DNA from: Hypsibius dujardini
Taxonomy: Eukaryota > Tardigrada > Eutardigrada > Parachela > Hypsibiidae
Assembly: GCA_001579985.1 (NCBI GenBank)
Contig: LRSR01004867.1
Span: 1 to 64,000 of the forward strand
Direction: 5' to 3'
Length of the DNA stretch: 64,000 bases
Shown: piece by piece, positions 45,001 to 56,880 of the stretch
Position numbering within the stretch: the stretch's first letter is position 1
Layout: the number at the start of each line of letters is the position of its first letter
Program-made: the position numbers and the translations under genes
Notes under the pieces: model-generated
Told to the model about the DNA's origin: nothing
Databases searched by the model: none
Seen by the model: the letters and a program-made list of their open reading frames with translations, nothing else

Positions 45001-46247
45001 TAGGAAAGATCTAAAAGCGGATTGAGGTTGGCCAGATGAGACGGCAAGCTTTCTGGAGAATAATTGCGTGGCAAAAAATTATTTCAACTTCATAAATCAC
45101 GTTATAAAACTAGCAGTTTTTCAACTTTCCATTTCAAGTAAATGGAGAGATAATGAAAAAACAGCAGTGCCGTCAAGAAATTCATTGTGGTTTTGAAACC
45201 ACCGCTAAATCATCTCGTTATTGTAATTCACAGACACTGGAACCGATAAAGAATTTACCATGATTTGTTTTGCTGTCCTGCCCGAAGAACAATTTACAAG
45301 AAAAAAATTGCCGCCATCTCAATCACTATAATACATTTGCAGTTCAATCTACTGGTCAGACTTTGACAACACAATCGAGACTGCCTCCATGGATGGAAGT
45401 AACCGTCAAGTCTTGGTCACTGGAGTCTGGGCTTATTCTCTGGCTTTGGATTACGAAGCAAACGACCTTTACTGGGCAGATTCCCGTAAGCTGACGTAGT
45501 TGTCAAAACACGAACTCATTTACAGCCGAAAATCCTGTGTTTGTCCTGCACGTAACCGTTTTTTTGAACACGTTTATGTCCGGATTCGTCAATGTAATTG
45601 ACAACAACCGACTGATTAAATGTCCGGCCGTCATAGTTGACGGTGACACTTCCAACTCTTCGTCAGAATAAAAGCGACATTTAATCCGCTACAATTTCAA
45701 CTAATCAAATTTAACGAAGCAAAATGTCTGTTAATTATTGTTCCGATCATTTTCTACAGGTACTGGAAATATCGAATGCATTTCGCTGAATGGAGGAAAC
45801 AAACGAATTGTCTCGGCTCAAGAATGGGAGGGGGGAATTCCAGGCATCTCATTGTCTGAAAGACGCGTTTACTGGACGTCCTTCTGGTCGATGTAACTCA
45901 ATATTGCAACAGAATCCTGGAATTGTCTTTCCTTAATCCGCGTTCTGTTGCAGTAACACCGTCAATAGTATCTCCAAAAGTGGATCGACAATGAAGCAAC
46001 ATTCCCTTCCAGCCGGACGGAGTGGAGAATTACGCGGAATTGTGTTTGTGCCAGAACAGTGCCCCAAATGTACGTTCAATTAAAAACCATTAAATTTATA
46101 CTTCGAATCGCAGCCTAATATATTTTCCATTTAGTGAACAATGCATGCGCTGTTTCCAATGGAGGATGTCCTTTCATCTGTCTGCCTCTCCCGGAAAATA
46201 AGAAGAAATGTGTCTGCCCTGATGGCAATTCATCCTGCACTTCATAA
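42084..46247 (+). CDS. YWTD propeller-EGF secreted protein, copy F
   Basis: Proposed exons: 42084-42156, 44094-44339, 44423-44621, 45343-45485, 45760-45892, 45954-46069 and 46135-46247, giving 1023 nt, 340 aa, with all phases matching. Exon 1 is a signal peptide ([17 protein letters not shown]) ending TTGCAGG|GTAAGA, phase 1, joined over a 1.9-kb intron to the phase-1 acceptor before [13 protein letters not shown]. Blades: [30 protein letters not shown] and RVYWTS; then the EGF module. The second propeller exon is 27 nt longer than in the paralogues (residues around [10 protein letters not shown]). No CS-alpha-beta or lectin module is present. The propeller exons are secure; the remote first exon is inferred from phase and signal-peptide character. 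Confidence 0.7.
43150..43790 (-). pseudogene. Block in the first intron of copy F, homologous to 17565-17965
   Basis: The minus strand has an acceptor-like CTGCAG before [18 protein letters not shown] and [15 protein letters not shown], open to 43341 and ending [16 protein letters not shown]. Other minus frames over 43150-43398 are also open. The + strand end (43690-43790) has ATGAACTTACTGCTGGTGAC, the decayed signal-peptide start also seen in the copy D intron. Both copies lie upstream of the propeller, so the block was part of the ancestral unit. The antisense frame may be an exon of a divergent gene; family unknown. Confidence 0.4.
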
Positions 46248-47227
46248 CATCTTTCGCAGTTTCTTCCCGATTTGTTGGACACACTTCCGTCGCAGATTTC
46301 TTTATATGTGTTTGGTTGTTTTGTCGGTCTAATATTTTAATCGAAACCGAATTGAAATTCTTCGGCATACTCTTCATTTGATTATGTTTCTAATAGTATC
46401 GAACCACAGGATCAATTTTCAATTATTATTCGTTGATTAATGAAATAATTGATTTGTTTATTCGAGAAATAAGATGAACAACGAAATTTGTCAGTTAATT
46501 TCGGCCAAAACTGAAAATAAAGAAACAGCTAAATAATTTTCTTATGTTTTGGTTAATAAAACAATTAAACTAAACTGGCTAGTTAATAAAAATTTAATTG
46601 ATAATAAAACAAACAACTGAAATTGATCTGCCTATTTCGATCAAAACTAAAATAAATAATTTTCCAGTTCTTTTATTGCTGTAAAAAACTGAATCAAACA
46701 TGTTAGTTACTAACTATTTATTTAGGAAATAAAACAAACAACTAAAATTAGTAGATCAATTTTGACTTGGGTTAAAAACTCAATAAAAAGTACTAACTTT
46801 TTTCTTATTTGTTTTGTTACTGAGATTTATTACTGATTTATTTTAATCGAAAAATTAATCAATGGATCAATTTGGACTGAAACAGTCAATGAAAAACTAA
46901 ATTCAAATTACTTCGCAATTAATTTTTAGCTAACTGAGAAAATAATTTCTTTCCGTAATTTTAGTTTTTATCTTCCCTGGTCTAAAATCGTCTTCCTGGA
47001 GGTAATTGCACAGGTGTCACGCCAGATACGAATACGAAATGAAGAGCATCAATAAATGAAACCACAATCGAGCAAGACAAAGCGACAAATGCTTCAATAG
47101 GTTGTTTGCTACTTTCTATCTCCAAAGAGAAGAATGGGCGCATAAATAGAACTTCCCGTGACGCTTAAAACGGCAAAACATTACAAGAGCAGAGAAGCAG
47201 AGGGAACATCTTAGCTTGATTGGTTGA
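46248..47227. other. AT-rich 3' flank of copy F
   Basis: Sequence aligns with the flanks of A, C and E. No gene seen. Confidence 0.55.
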
Positions 47228-47373
47228 TCAGTGGTATTTTGCTTGGCTCTGCAGACGAATGGTCTTATAGTTGATGCAATAGAAGAGGGCAGACAATCCG
47301 ACCGCAAACTGCACGTACGGAGCGGCGGTCCCGTAACGCACCGCCACGTACGCGTGGAACCAACGCCAGTACC
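47228..47373 (-). pseudogene. Stray but open copy of the last exon of ATP synthase subunit f
   Basis: 146 nt, same length, acceptor type and stop as exon 3 of the complete gene; residues GYWRWFHAYVAVRYGTAAP and VQFAVGLSALFYCINYK. It is the best preserved of the stray exons. No exons 1 and 2 nearby. Confidence 0.78.
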
Positions 47374-47899
47374 CTAAAAGGAACAAAAATTATTATCATC
47401 AGAGATAATACCGTAGAGAAAACCATTTTTCTTCTGCATTTTGAATCTTTCCAATTGTCAAATTAGATATTAAATAATAACCACACCGAAGCAGATAATT
47501 CGATTAAATTAATAAAATTTAAAAATATCCTTCGAGACTTCAAATTAAACTAAACTTTTTTAATTTAATTATTTTAATTTAATCATTTTCGTAGCGAGCT
47601 TTACATTGCAAAAAACCACGCAACTATGTACATTGTACCCAGATAGACCAAGCGATTGGAAAGAAAACCTCCTCCACACACGCGGAATTTATCGTTTTGT
47701 GATAGTTAGACATCGAGTAACACATACTACCACCGAAGTGGCTGTATTCTGTCAAATTATCAGCTCAATTTGCAACGTTTTTCGTCTGGATGTTTGTTCC
47801 CTAACAAAAATACAAGTAATGTTGTGAACCGGGTTTAGTTCAATTTTGGGCTGTGGATTTTATTATTGAACAGCCGTGAACTGAGCTTTATCATTTACA

Positions 47900-48172
47900 A
47901 TGGAGAATCGGACGGTCTTCGGCTGGCTGCTAATGGCTTCCCCTCTCTTTCTGAAATATCTATCGGCATGCTGCATCAAAGACGGACAAGTGTGCGCCAG
48001 GAGTCTTCCGCGGCCGTGCTGGGAGCGACTCGATTTTGAGCTGGACAGCAACCCCAAAATTCTTTATACTTGCCGAAAAGGGGAGGAACCGGTCGTCGTG
48101 GCAGAGTGCGCGGTAGGTTGCGAGCGGACCTACAAAACACGGATCGCGGCATGTGTTCGATTCCGATTCCGA
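47900..48172 (+). CDS. Small secreted Cys-rich protein candidate
   Basis: 91 codons starting MENRTVFGWLLMASPLFLKY, a signal-peptide-like start. The mature part is Cys-rich (ACCIKDGQVC, RPCWERL, PKILYTCRKGEEPVVVAEC, VGCERT, AACV). The LYTC...VAEC...GC spacing recalls small chitin- or carbohydrate-binding Cys modules, but I cannot name a family. A neighbouring frame over 48155-48240 is strongly acidic (DSDSDDEDDDCYGNGGDEED) and ends at a CAGG|GTAAGA donor, so the true transcript may splice into or from that frame. Confidence 0.45.
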
Positions 48173-48309
48173 TGACGAGGATGACGACTGCTACGGTAAC
48201 GGCGGCGATGAGGAGGATTTTCTCTCGACGCAGACAGGGTAAGATTGCTCCTCACCGTGAACCGCCTATAACAATTGCACCGTTGGTGACTGCACTGAAT
48301 GTTCGCTCG

Positions 48310-49240
48310 GTCAATTTTAGTTAAATATTTGTCGGGGATATTTTCTGAAGGAAAAATATTCAAAACCTTAAAAAATGTCAGTAATGAATTTCGACTGAGT
48401 CGATGGATGGCTGGGTGTGTATAAAAGGTGTGAGATAGGGAATGAGAGATGGGGAATGTGAGCTGACCGATGTGAGATGGAAAATTTCCGCCCAGTTTGT
48501 ACTGATTCCTTTCCGTGTGACACTTGATTCGAGATATGATGTTTTTTTAGGGCCTACGGTAGGTCGCTAATATTGACTGTGCGTCGAGCAAGTTGATTGC
48601 CGACAACAAAAACGGACCCTTTTCATCCCTAATGGACTTTCAGAAATATTACACGTGTTTTGACCCTGCAAACATTCTCTGCTCTAGAAATACCAGTACA
48701 TTGAAAACAGGAACTCGCATCTAGCTTGATATGCCAAGGCACTTGTGGTTGATTGAATTGAAGGGATCTGACCAAAAAATGAACCACTCGCTATTCTATT
48801 CTCTGAATGTGAGGATGTAAGGATAATTTATTACAATAAAAAACGAATTTCGTGTAAAATCATTGTTGAAAGAAAACGTGCGCATAAACAGATGCGTGTT
48901 GTAGTGTAGTGTACTACTGTTATACTATCGGTACAACCCATCAAAATTCAAAAGACATAAGATCTGTCCCTTTTTCTTACGCGTTTCATAAGCTAACGCA
49001 AAAAAGATTGGTCCTGTACGCCCATTATCCAAGTTTTGCGGAAGTCATAACATGGGAGGACCACATAATTGTATTCCGCAACTTTTGTAGATTTCAGTAA
49101 GAGGTATATTACCAATTGTTGCAAAAAATAAAAGGAGGGTAACAAAAAAAAACGTGGTTTGCAGCAGTGACGTCAGTCATACCCATAGATCCGGCTTTGT
49201 GTCATGACACGTCTGCCAGTTTGGTATAGTATGTAAACGG
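48310..49240 (+). repeat. Direct duplication, copy 1
   Basis: Alignable over about 0.9 kb to 52925-53915. A 63-codon frame beginning MYYCYTIGTTHQNSKDI (48909-49100) is kept in both copies, with few changes. GGATGTGAGATGG tandem units lie near the start of both copies. No family recognised for the frame. Confidence 0.7.
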
Positions 49241-50340
49241 TAGTATCGACAGTCAACACCGGCATCATTCATATTTCGCCTCCGGAAGATTGCAACTAAT
49301 GTCCGTCCGTTCGAAAGTCTCTACTCAGCCGATATTAAGACGTCTAGCATAAATGGGCCAGGAGCTCGTTTGGAGTCCTTGCAAGTCGAAACCGGGGGCC
49401 CTCACAATAGGGCCAAGGGGTGGTGGGCAAAGAGGCAAAATAAGAAAAGTGTTATTTGCTTTCCCCTTAAGCTGGCAGCAAAGGTGCAACCCATCCGCAG
49501 TGGCTGCCAGCCATAGACAAATCCTTATTCATCGATAGAAGAAACGGTCGGGATGATAGATAGTACACTGTAACTTCACTGTTGTTTGTCTTGCCTTCTC
49601 GCGAACGGACTATGCAAGGACGTCACTTCCTCTGTCTGGACACGATCCTAACTGTGATTATTTAGCTTGACTTCTCTGTCTCGCCGATCAACATCAAACG
49701 ACACTTCTGTTAAACAGGAAGTCACTATTATACTTTGTCACGACAAAGTAAAAGCCTAAAACAGAGAGTTAGTAGCATAGCGGTGTGCAGAATGGTGCTG
49801 TAGTATATAACGCCACTGTGAGTCAAGATTCAGCAATGTCAATTTGTATTTTCATTGCTCAGGGAATTGACCATAATAATTAAAAAAAATTTCCTATTCC
49901 TAGTTTGAAAACATATAAATAAAATACAAACTAAAAACTACAAATAGAAAGTACAACTACGCAACTACTAAATAATAAAAACTACAACTGAAAAATACAA
50001 TTACGAAACTATTAAATAAGAAACTACAACTACAATATAACATGTTTTATACATACCCCACTGTATAATCGTTCACATAAATCTCGTTCTGCAGCATGAA
50101 GAGATGGAGAGACGTAACGGTATGCAGATAAATAAATAAAGAGACCCAAATCAAATCCAGTACCAGAACTCAAACTCATACAGAAAAAAAAGAGAGACAG
50201 ACACAGACACACGTACATAGATTTAGACCTACACCAAGACCTAAACCCTGAACCAAACCCATACAGAAATACAAACCTGAGATACAAACACTGGCACAGA
50301 CACTGACACAAAAACACATTTACAGATAGTAACACAGGTA
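49241..50340. other. Gene-free stretch with a foldback-family fragment
   Basis: 49366-49450 (GGGGGCCCTCACAATAGGGCC and following) matches the arm of the foldback at 51728-52235. The rest, including the AAACTACAA-rich part near 49930-50035 and the ACACAGACA-rich part near 50190-50310, is low complexity. Confidence 0.5.
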
Positions 50341-50439
50341 TCAACATAGACATAAACAATCCTAGGCTAACTTGTCCTAGGGATAAGTATAAGTACAAGT
50401 ATCAGGGAAGTAGGGATAGGTAAGGGCTAACTCGTCCTA

Positions 50440-50605
50440 GGCAGAAGTATAAGTATAAAGTATAAGCATGTCAGTATAGGTATGAGGAAGGCTGAGAGAA
50501 GTATGGGTCACACCCATCATACCGCATGCCGGCCAGGCATATTACGCGTGTACCGAAACTGACCTCTACTTTTGAATAAAGCGTTAAACTAGCCAAATCT
50601 CAACA
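50440..50605 (-). repeat. Dispersed repeat R2, copy 2
   Basis: Complement of 34790-34960, beside a GTATAA-rich array (50385-50470). Confidence 0.65.
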
Positions 50606-51089
50606 ACACCTTTTGAGTTATCGGAGTTGAGTTTGAATTTCCTCGGTAGCTCCGATTGATCACTTGTTCGAAACCGTTCATCAAAACTTTGATACATTTT
50701 GTTGCTAATGGCACACGTTGGCGACCGAACTCTCCCTAATTACTCAAAAGAGAACATCGTGATGAGTCGTTGGAAAAGAGATACGTGGATATAAATCAAA
50801 ATTTGCTTTATGACTCGACTATAAAATGGTAAGACATATTCGTTTCTAATTCGATCCGTCGCAAATACGACACACTCTACGCATATCGTCGTTCAAATAA
50901 TTAGCAGCGTAGCTCGACCTCTGTTGCAGACATTTCACAATCAAGGGGTGTTTCTATGTTGATGCTTTTTACGAGTTTTATCATCCTAAAGTCATTAGAG
51001 GTAAATTTTGCATAGCGCATCCTTCTTTATCCGGCAATTGAACACAATGTTCGTCAATATTTTACGAATAATCTCCGGATTGGGTATGC

Positions 51090-51541
51090 ATTCTGCGATG
51101 AGAAAATTCCACACCTTGATTATTTGTGTCTTCATTTGTGGGTTAATCGGTAAGCTCACGCGATATTAACCACATCTGAATTTTTAAGGTTTGCTGCTGG
51201 TATTATGACATTATGTAGTTCCAATTTTCCACATTTAGCATTTTAATTTATGCCCCATTGTAGGTGAATTGGACGCTGATAGATTCGAAGACATACACTA
51301 TGACACGGAGGATTGGAGCCGGGAGACGGGCAAACCGGTAACCACATCACCCACCAGAGGTCGAACGAAACCAGTTTTCAGTAAGCCGCTTCATGAGAAT
51401 CTCAGTGGAAACCGAAGTGTAAAACGGTATTTTTGCTCAATGCGCTTTAATTCTTCACAGCCCGTCCAACAACACACAATTCTCATTGGGAGCACGGTGA
51501 GTGGAAACGGACAAGCGGTCATGGTTTCCGGTAAAATTTAA
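51090..51541 (+). CDS. Small secreted protein candidate with a phase-1 intron
   Basis: Exon 1 encodes a signal peptide (MRKFHTLIICVFICGLI; starts possible at 51045, 51090 or 51102) and ends ATCG|GTAAGC in phase 1. Exon 2 begins at 51265 after TTGTAG and continues GELDADRFEDIHYDTEDWS to a stop at 51539-51541. A second internal intron is possible: a donor TTTTCA|GTAAGC and an acceptor TTCTTCACAG about 80 bp later would switch to a frame reading THNSHWEHGEWKRTSGHGF. No known domain. Secretion is likely; function unknown. Confidence 0.5.
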
Positions 51542-51727
51542 CGAGAATGCGTCTTTTCAAGAGGGTTAAGGACCGTTAATTGCCCTGTAACAGAGGAACA
51601 TTCTCAAACGGGGTCGTCGAAAAAATTATCCACTATAGTACCTGTTGATAGTTTCACGACTTTTTTCAGCGGCGAAGTTTTGGCGAAATTCACCTTCCTA
51701 CAGCTATGGACGGTCGACTACATTCAG

Positions 51728-52235
51728 AGGCTCGCTTAGGGTCCTTACAGGTCAAAAACAGGATCCCTCACGATAGGGCCAGGGGTGGGCAAAGCCGCAA
51801 AATAATTTTGTTTCAACATTGAACCTAAAGTTTAGCCTCTTGTCCTTGATCATTTTGAAACTTGTAGGGGTGTGGGAGTCTGATTTCCAGGAGTCCCTGA
51901 ATTTCAAAACGTTTTGTGAAATATCAGTTTTTCCTCAAATGTGGACTGTTCTTGAATGTGTTGAAATTTCCATTTGTATTATTCATTAGGGAGCTTAAAT
52001 TGGCCTTCAACAAACCTCAAGTCTGAACAAAAAATTGATGTTCTTGAAAACATTTTGAAATCCCAGAGGGCCCACTGGAAATCAGACCTCTACACCTCCA
52101 CAAGTTTCAAAATGATCGGGAACAAAAGACCAAATTTCGGGTTCAATCTCGAAAAAAATGCATTTTGCCCCTTTGCCCTTCCCTGGCCTTACCGTGAGGG
52201 GCTTCTCATAAGGACCCTAAACGAACCTCTGATTA
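51728..52235. mobile_element. Foldback element of about 0.5 kb
   Basis: The two halves are imperfect inverted complements over almost their full length, for example outer TTAGGGTCCTTA against TAAGGACCCTAA and inner GATCATTTTGAAACTTGT against ACAAGTTTCAAAATGATC. The centre is near 51980. Related fragments lie at 49366-49450 and 16665-16760, so it is a dispersed family. No protein is encoded. Confidence 0.75.
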
Positions 52236-52282
52236 TATCCTAATTGATGTTTGGGGGCGTGTATAACAAACATGTCAGTATG

Positions 52283-52860
52283 GTATGGCACTGGCACTGG
52301 CACTATGGCAGTGGCACTATGGCAGTGACACTATGGCAGTGGCACTATGGCAGTGGCACCATGGCAGTGGCAGTGGCACTACCGCGTGAAAACTTACTTT
52401 TGAAACTGCTTTAGCGACGCGATTCTAAGGCGTAACGTAAACCGCGTTTTTTCATATATATGGCCCCAGGTGTGAGTACAAAACCACCTACCCACTGAAA
52501 TGCGCCTCAGTCTTCAATCAAGCAATTTACTAACGGATCACATGCTTAGTGATCTTCACAAATTCCAATCAAGAGATCAATCAACCGAAAAAGCAGGTTC
52601 CTACGTTAGCCACCGGCGTAGGAGAGCCTCTCCGATTTTCTCCGCTCTGGCAAATTCTCGTTGAGACAATCTATGAGGCAAAAACAAACGCTCCAAAATT
52701 GTATTTCTTTGGTTTTTGGTAAAAAAATGCGGGCATTTTAAACAGAAACAATAGATTTTTAACGATAAATATTTGAAATAAAATATTTAGGGCAATTAAG
52801 ACGGAGTGGTGGGCAAACAGCCTGGAGGCGTGGCTACAGCTGTGCCTTAGAATCGCGTCG
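52283..52860 (+). mobile_element. Minisatellite plus repeat R1 with 17-bp inverted ends
   Basis: 52283-52385 is a GGCACTATGGCAGT array. From 52413 GCGACGCGATTCTAAGG begins a repeat R1 copy, and its complement CCTTAGAATCGCGTCGC closes the element at 52844-52860. R1 copies at 96-300 and 23037-23203 share the first part. A non-autonomous DNA transposon is the likeliest reading. Confidence 0.6.
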
Positions 52861-52924
52861 CCAAAGGAACTTCACCGACATGCTGATCCGTCCCCTCTAG
52901 CAGGGGAAAGTATCAGTTTTTATT

Positions 52925-53915
52925 TAAATATTTGTCGAGGATATTTTCTGAAGGAAATATATTCAAAACCTCAAAAAAATGAAGAAGTGAGTTGCGACTG
53001 AATCGATGGATGGCTGGGTGTGTATAAAAGGTGTGAGATGGAGGATGTGAGATGGAGAATGTGAGATGATGGATGTGAGATGGAAAATTTCAACCCAGTT
53101 TGTATTGATTCCTTCCCGTGTGAAACTTGATTCGAGATGTTTGATGTTTTTTAAGGCCCACGGTAGGTCGCCAATATTGACTGTGCATCGAGCAAGTTGA
53201 TTGCCGACAACAAAAACTGATCCATTTCATCTCTAATGGACTTTTAAAATTATTACTCATGTTTTAAATCTGCGAACATTCTCTGCTCTAGAAATACCAG
53301 TACATTGAAAACAGGAACTCGCATCTAGCTTGATATGCCAAGGCACTTGTGGTTGATTGAATTGAAGGGATCTGACCAAAAAATGAACCACTCGCTATTC
53401 TATTCTCTGAATGTGAGGATGTAAGGATAATTTATTACAATAAAAAACGAATTTCGTGTAAAATCATTGTTGAAAGAAAACGTGCGCATAAACAGATGCG
53501 TGTTGTAGTGTAGTGTACTACTGTTATACTATCGGTACAACCCATCAAAATTCAAAAGACATAAGATCTGTCCCTTTTTCTTACGCGTTTCATAAGCTAA
53601 CGCAAAAAAGATTGGTCCTGTACGCCCATTATCCAAGTTTTGCGGAAGTCATAACATGGGAGAACCATATAATTGTATTCCCCGACTTTCTTAGATTTCA
53701 GTAAGAGGTATATCACCAATTTTTGCGTAAAATAAAAGGAGATTACAAAAGGAACTTGTTGGTCGAGCAATTCCGCCCCCCGCAATGTTAGCGTTGTTCA
53801 AGTAACATTGTTTTATGCGTAACAAAAAAAACTTGGTCTGTAGCAGTGACGTCAGTCATACGCATAGATCCGGCATTGTGTCCTGACACGTCTGTCAGTT
53901 TGGTATAGTACGTAC
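52925..53915 (+). repeat. Direct duplication, copy 2
   Basis: Copy of 48310-49240, with a short insertion near 53757-53820. The 63-codon frame MYYCYTIGTTHQNSKDI (53513-53704) is preserved. A large foldback begins where homology ends. Confidence 0.7.
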
Positions 53916-54963
53916 AATCGGGGAAAAAAAGGTTGACGATAGGAGGGGCTTGTGACGTTATGCGCAGATTAATGTGTTGGTGCGCCAACCAAGACAAACC
54001 TACTTGTTCTGCTGCTATCTACCACAGTTTTTGTTGTGTGTGACTCAACATGAAAGGATTCACACAGACGACAGTGTACGAACAACACGGAGCGCTTGTC
54101 TCAATTGTTTGATTAAAAGCGTTTAATTCAATTATCATGGCGCGAGGCCCTTACGGGTTATAGCACAGTACACATACAGTGAAATTTCGAATTTCGAATT
54201 TTGACAGCCAATCGATAGAAAACATTGAGAGGAATCGATCAAAAAAAAGTTAGGTGAGGAAAGTCAAAACTGAGGGAGATTTGGCAGTTCCAAGTTGTGG
54301 TACAATCAATCAATCAGCCGTTACAATCCCATGCGCAATGCACGGGGTGCAGCTCAAATTGCGTGTCTGACTTTTTAAATGGGAAACTTAACTTATGACG
54401 AAAACTACTCATGGGTTTAAGACCATGTATTAACTATTATATATATATATGTGTATTATTACTATATCTTTATTAATGAATAACAGAGCCGTTGGCCAGG
54501 TTTGTGCATAGCACCTCGTGCATTGCGCATGGGATTATGATGGCTGATTGGTTGATTGTACCCCGATTTGGAACTGCCATACCTCCCTCAGTTTTGACTT
54601 TCCTCACTTAAATGTTGTTTAATCGATTGCTCTTGACGTCCTCTATCGATTGGCTATCGCCAAATTTCAAAATTTTGCTGTATATATACTGTGCTTTTAC
54701 CAAACTTTAAATTGTTAAAAAATCGGACAATCAACGAAAGGTTCTGGTGTGGACGCTGTGTTAATGTCCTTTGCGCGCATTGCGCATTCAAGTCTGATGG
54801 ACTATCTTCTCTGTGAATTCTGTCATGTTGAGTCACACACGACAAAAACTGTGGTAGGCAGCAGCAGAACAAGTAGGTTTGTCTTGGTTGGCGCACCAAC
54901 ACATTAATCTGCGCATGACGTCACAAACCCCTCCTATCGTCGACCTTTTTTTCCCCGACTGTA
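53914..54963. mobile_element. Large (1.05-kb) foldback element
   Basis: Arms of about 0.5 kb are inverted complements from the tips (TCGGGGAAAAAAAGG against CCTTTTTTTCCCCGA) through TGTGTTGGTGCGCCAACCAA and CCCATGCGCAATGCAC to a TATATATATATATG loop near 54440. Minus-strand frames at 54654-55090 and 53788-53997 are arm sequence. It is non-autonomous and inserted at the end of the direct duplication. Confidence 0.8.
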
Positions 54964-56560
54964 GCATACACAATGCCACCAAGAGGCGGTACTGAGACGG
55001 CAATGCTTTATAGAATGCGACCCCAGATGCCCACAAAGCAACTGATGCTGAGGGCAAAGCATGGTTATCTTGCGCCCATCCGACTTGCAACAGATGAAAG
55101 CACGTATTTTTTAAGTTTATTTTCTGGTGTTTGACTGAGTATCAAATGTACGCATTCATGTATATTTCACCATCAGTTCTGCTTTTCTTTCTATTTGTCC
55201 GTCAATCTGTGTGGCTGGCTGCCTCTTTGACTAACTGCCTGTTTGTCTGTTTGCGTGTCTGTCTATTCCTCTGCCTGTACGCATTCCGAGATGGAAAAGA
55301 TATGATCTTTCAGAACTTTTATGGGACGAATTTCATTACATTTACTGCGTTTTGAAGAGTTTCAATATTAATACAGATTCGTTATAAAAATCAGCGTTTC
55401 CGTCTACAGTGTCTAGTCACAAAACAACGGTGAAAAAGCACAGCGACCCAAGCTCATCTCATTCCAAAATGCGAAATTTGAGAAGGTTTTTGGGAATTTC
55501 TATTTCATTACACAAGGTAAAGTATAACGTTGAGGTGTGGGTGTTTACCTTTCAGTGTCTATTCAAAAATTCTGAATTTTAGTAAATCAGACGAAATTCG
55601 TCTAAAAAAAGTTATTAAAAAACTGTCCAAATGGGATAAGGAGACCTGATGACGTTATGTGATGTAATTTTTTTTAAATATGCAAAATTTTGCAAACCCA
55701 AACTACTTCTGTGAAAAAACATATTGGAAGTGGAAAACAATTTTCCTTGCTAACACGTTCGGCGACCCGGCTTAAATTTTGAACACAAATAAAAGCCGGG
55801 TTGCCCTTTAAAAAAATCGATTAGAGGGGATGGGTACCGATACCTTCCAGTGTCCCATTCATACGGAACAATAGTCAGATTACACCTGAAAGTGTTGGGA
55901 CAACAAAAAACAATAACAAAACACCGCTATTGCACAAGCAAAGATGTGCTTAACGAAGGTGTGTGGTGTATTTTTAAAGAGAGAAAAGGAAACTAGACTG
56001 GAGAGGACAGTTGTTAAAAAGACCGACGTTGCTAATTCTGAGGACAACAATCAATCAATCAACACTGGTATCCTAATCAATCAAGCAAAATCAAAACGCA
56101 CCATGTGATTTGATTTCGGACAGTTCGGCCTGTCAACTGCATCTTTTTTTGCTTCGTCAGAAATTTGTTATCTCATTTTTTTTATTTACGGCTGAGCTAT
56201 GGTCAGCCTACTTACTCCAATAACACACAAAATCTTGCTGTTGTTTACGGCGCGGCTGACTTGTGAGAAGCGGGCTAACAAGTGAACATTTTTTATTAGC
56301 TCGCGGTTTCGAACTACTCTCCGACAGAGAAATTCCTCCTTCCAAGAATTTGTGTGAGTATACTGTAAATTCACATAACAGAAACAATGTGAAAGTCCCT
56401 AATCTAAATGCTCGCATGACTAGAATTTTTGTGCTCCTTCTAGTTACGAGATAAATTGGCAAGTGGCATTAAGTCTGCAAAATATCGAAACTCCACTATA
56501 CAGTCTTCAAGTTTCAACTGGACTGGACATACGCTGTACAGCAGCTCCTAAACAAGAAAC
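54964..56560. other. Gene-free stretch
   Basis: No recognisable gene or repeat beyond short ORFs. An AACCCGGCTT-like short inverted pair is seen near 55760-55805. Confidence 0.4.
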
Positions 56561-56629
56561 TAAATCATTTCACAGAGACAGTCTGTCTTTTTTTGAATTA
56601 ATAAAATGGATGATGCCGTATCATGCATC

Positions 56630-56880
56630 CGTGTCAGTAATAGGTGTAGGCGATGGCACAGGGAGGGGTACTCCGCAGTCAAAACCATAGCCAATCTCCG
56701 CCAGCTGGGAGTTCTTCATCGCCTGCAGCTCGCCGACCGTTCTTCCAGTCTTTTTTCAATCTCGACAATCGTGGTATTGCGTCGGTCATCTTGACTCATA
56801 CTACCCAGGTCTTCCACGGAACGATAGCAACAGCTCATCAGAAGGGGGCCAAGGTCCATGTCCAGTCTAGAGTCTAGAAC
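56630..56880 (-). pseudogene. Fragment of an unknown helical protein
   Basis: After an acceptor-like CTCTAG the minus strand reads DMDLGPLLMSCCYRSVEDLG, then RRNTTIVEIEKRLEER. In the next frame it continues VGELQAMKNSQLAEIGYGF and CGVPLPVPSPTP to a stop near 56628. One frame change is needed, so it is a decayed exon or pseudogene. Family not recognised. Confidence 0.35.
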
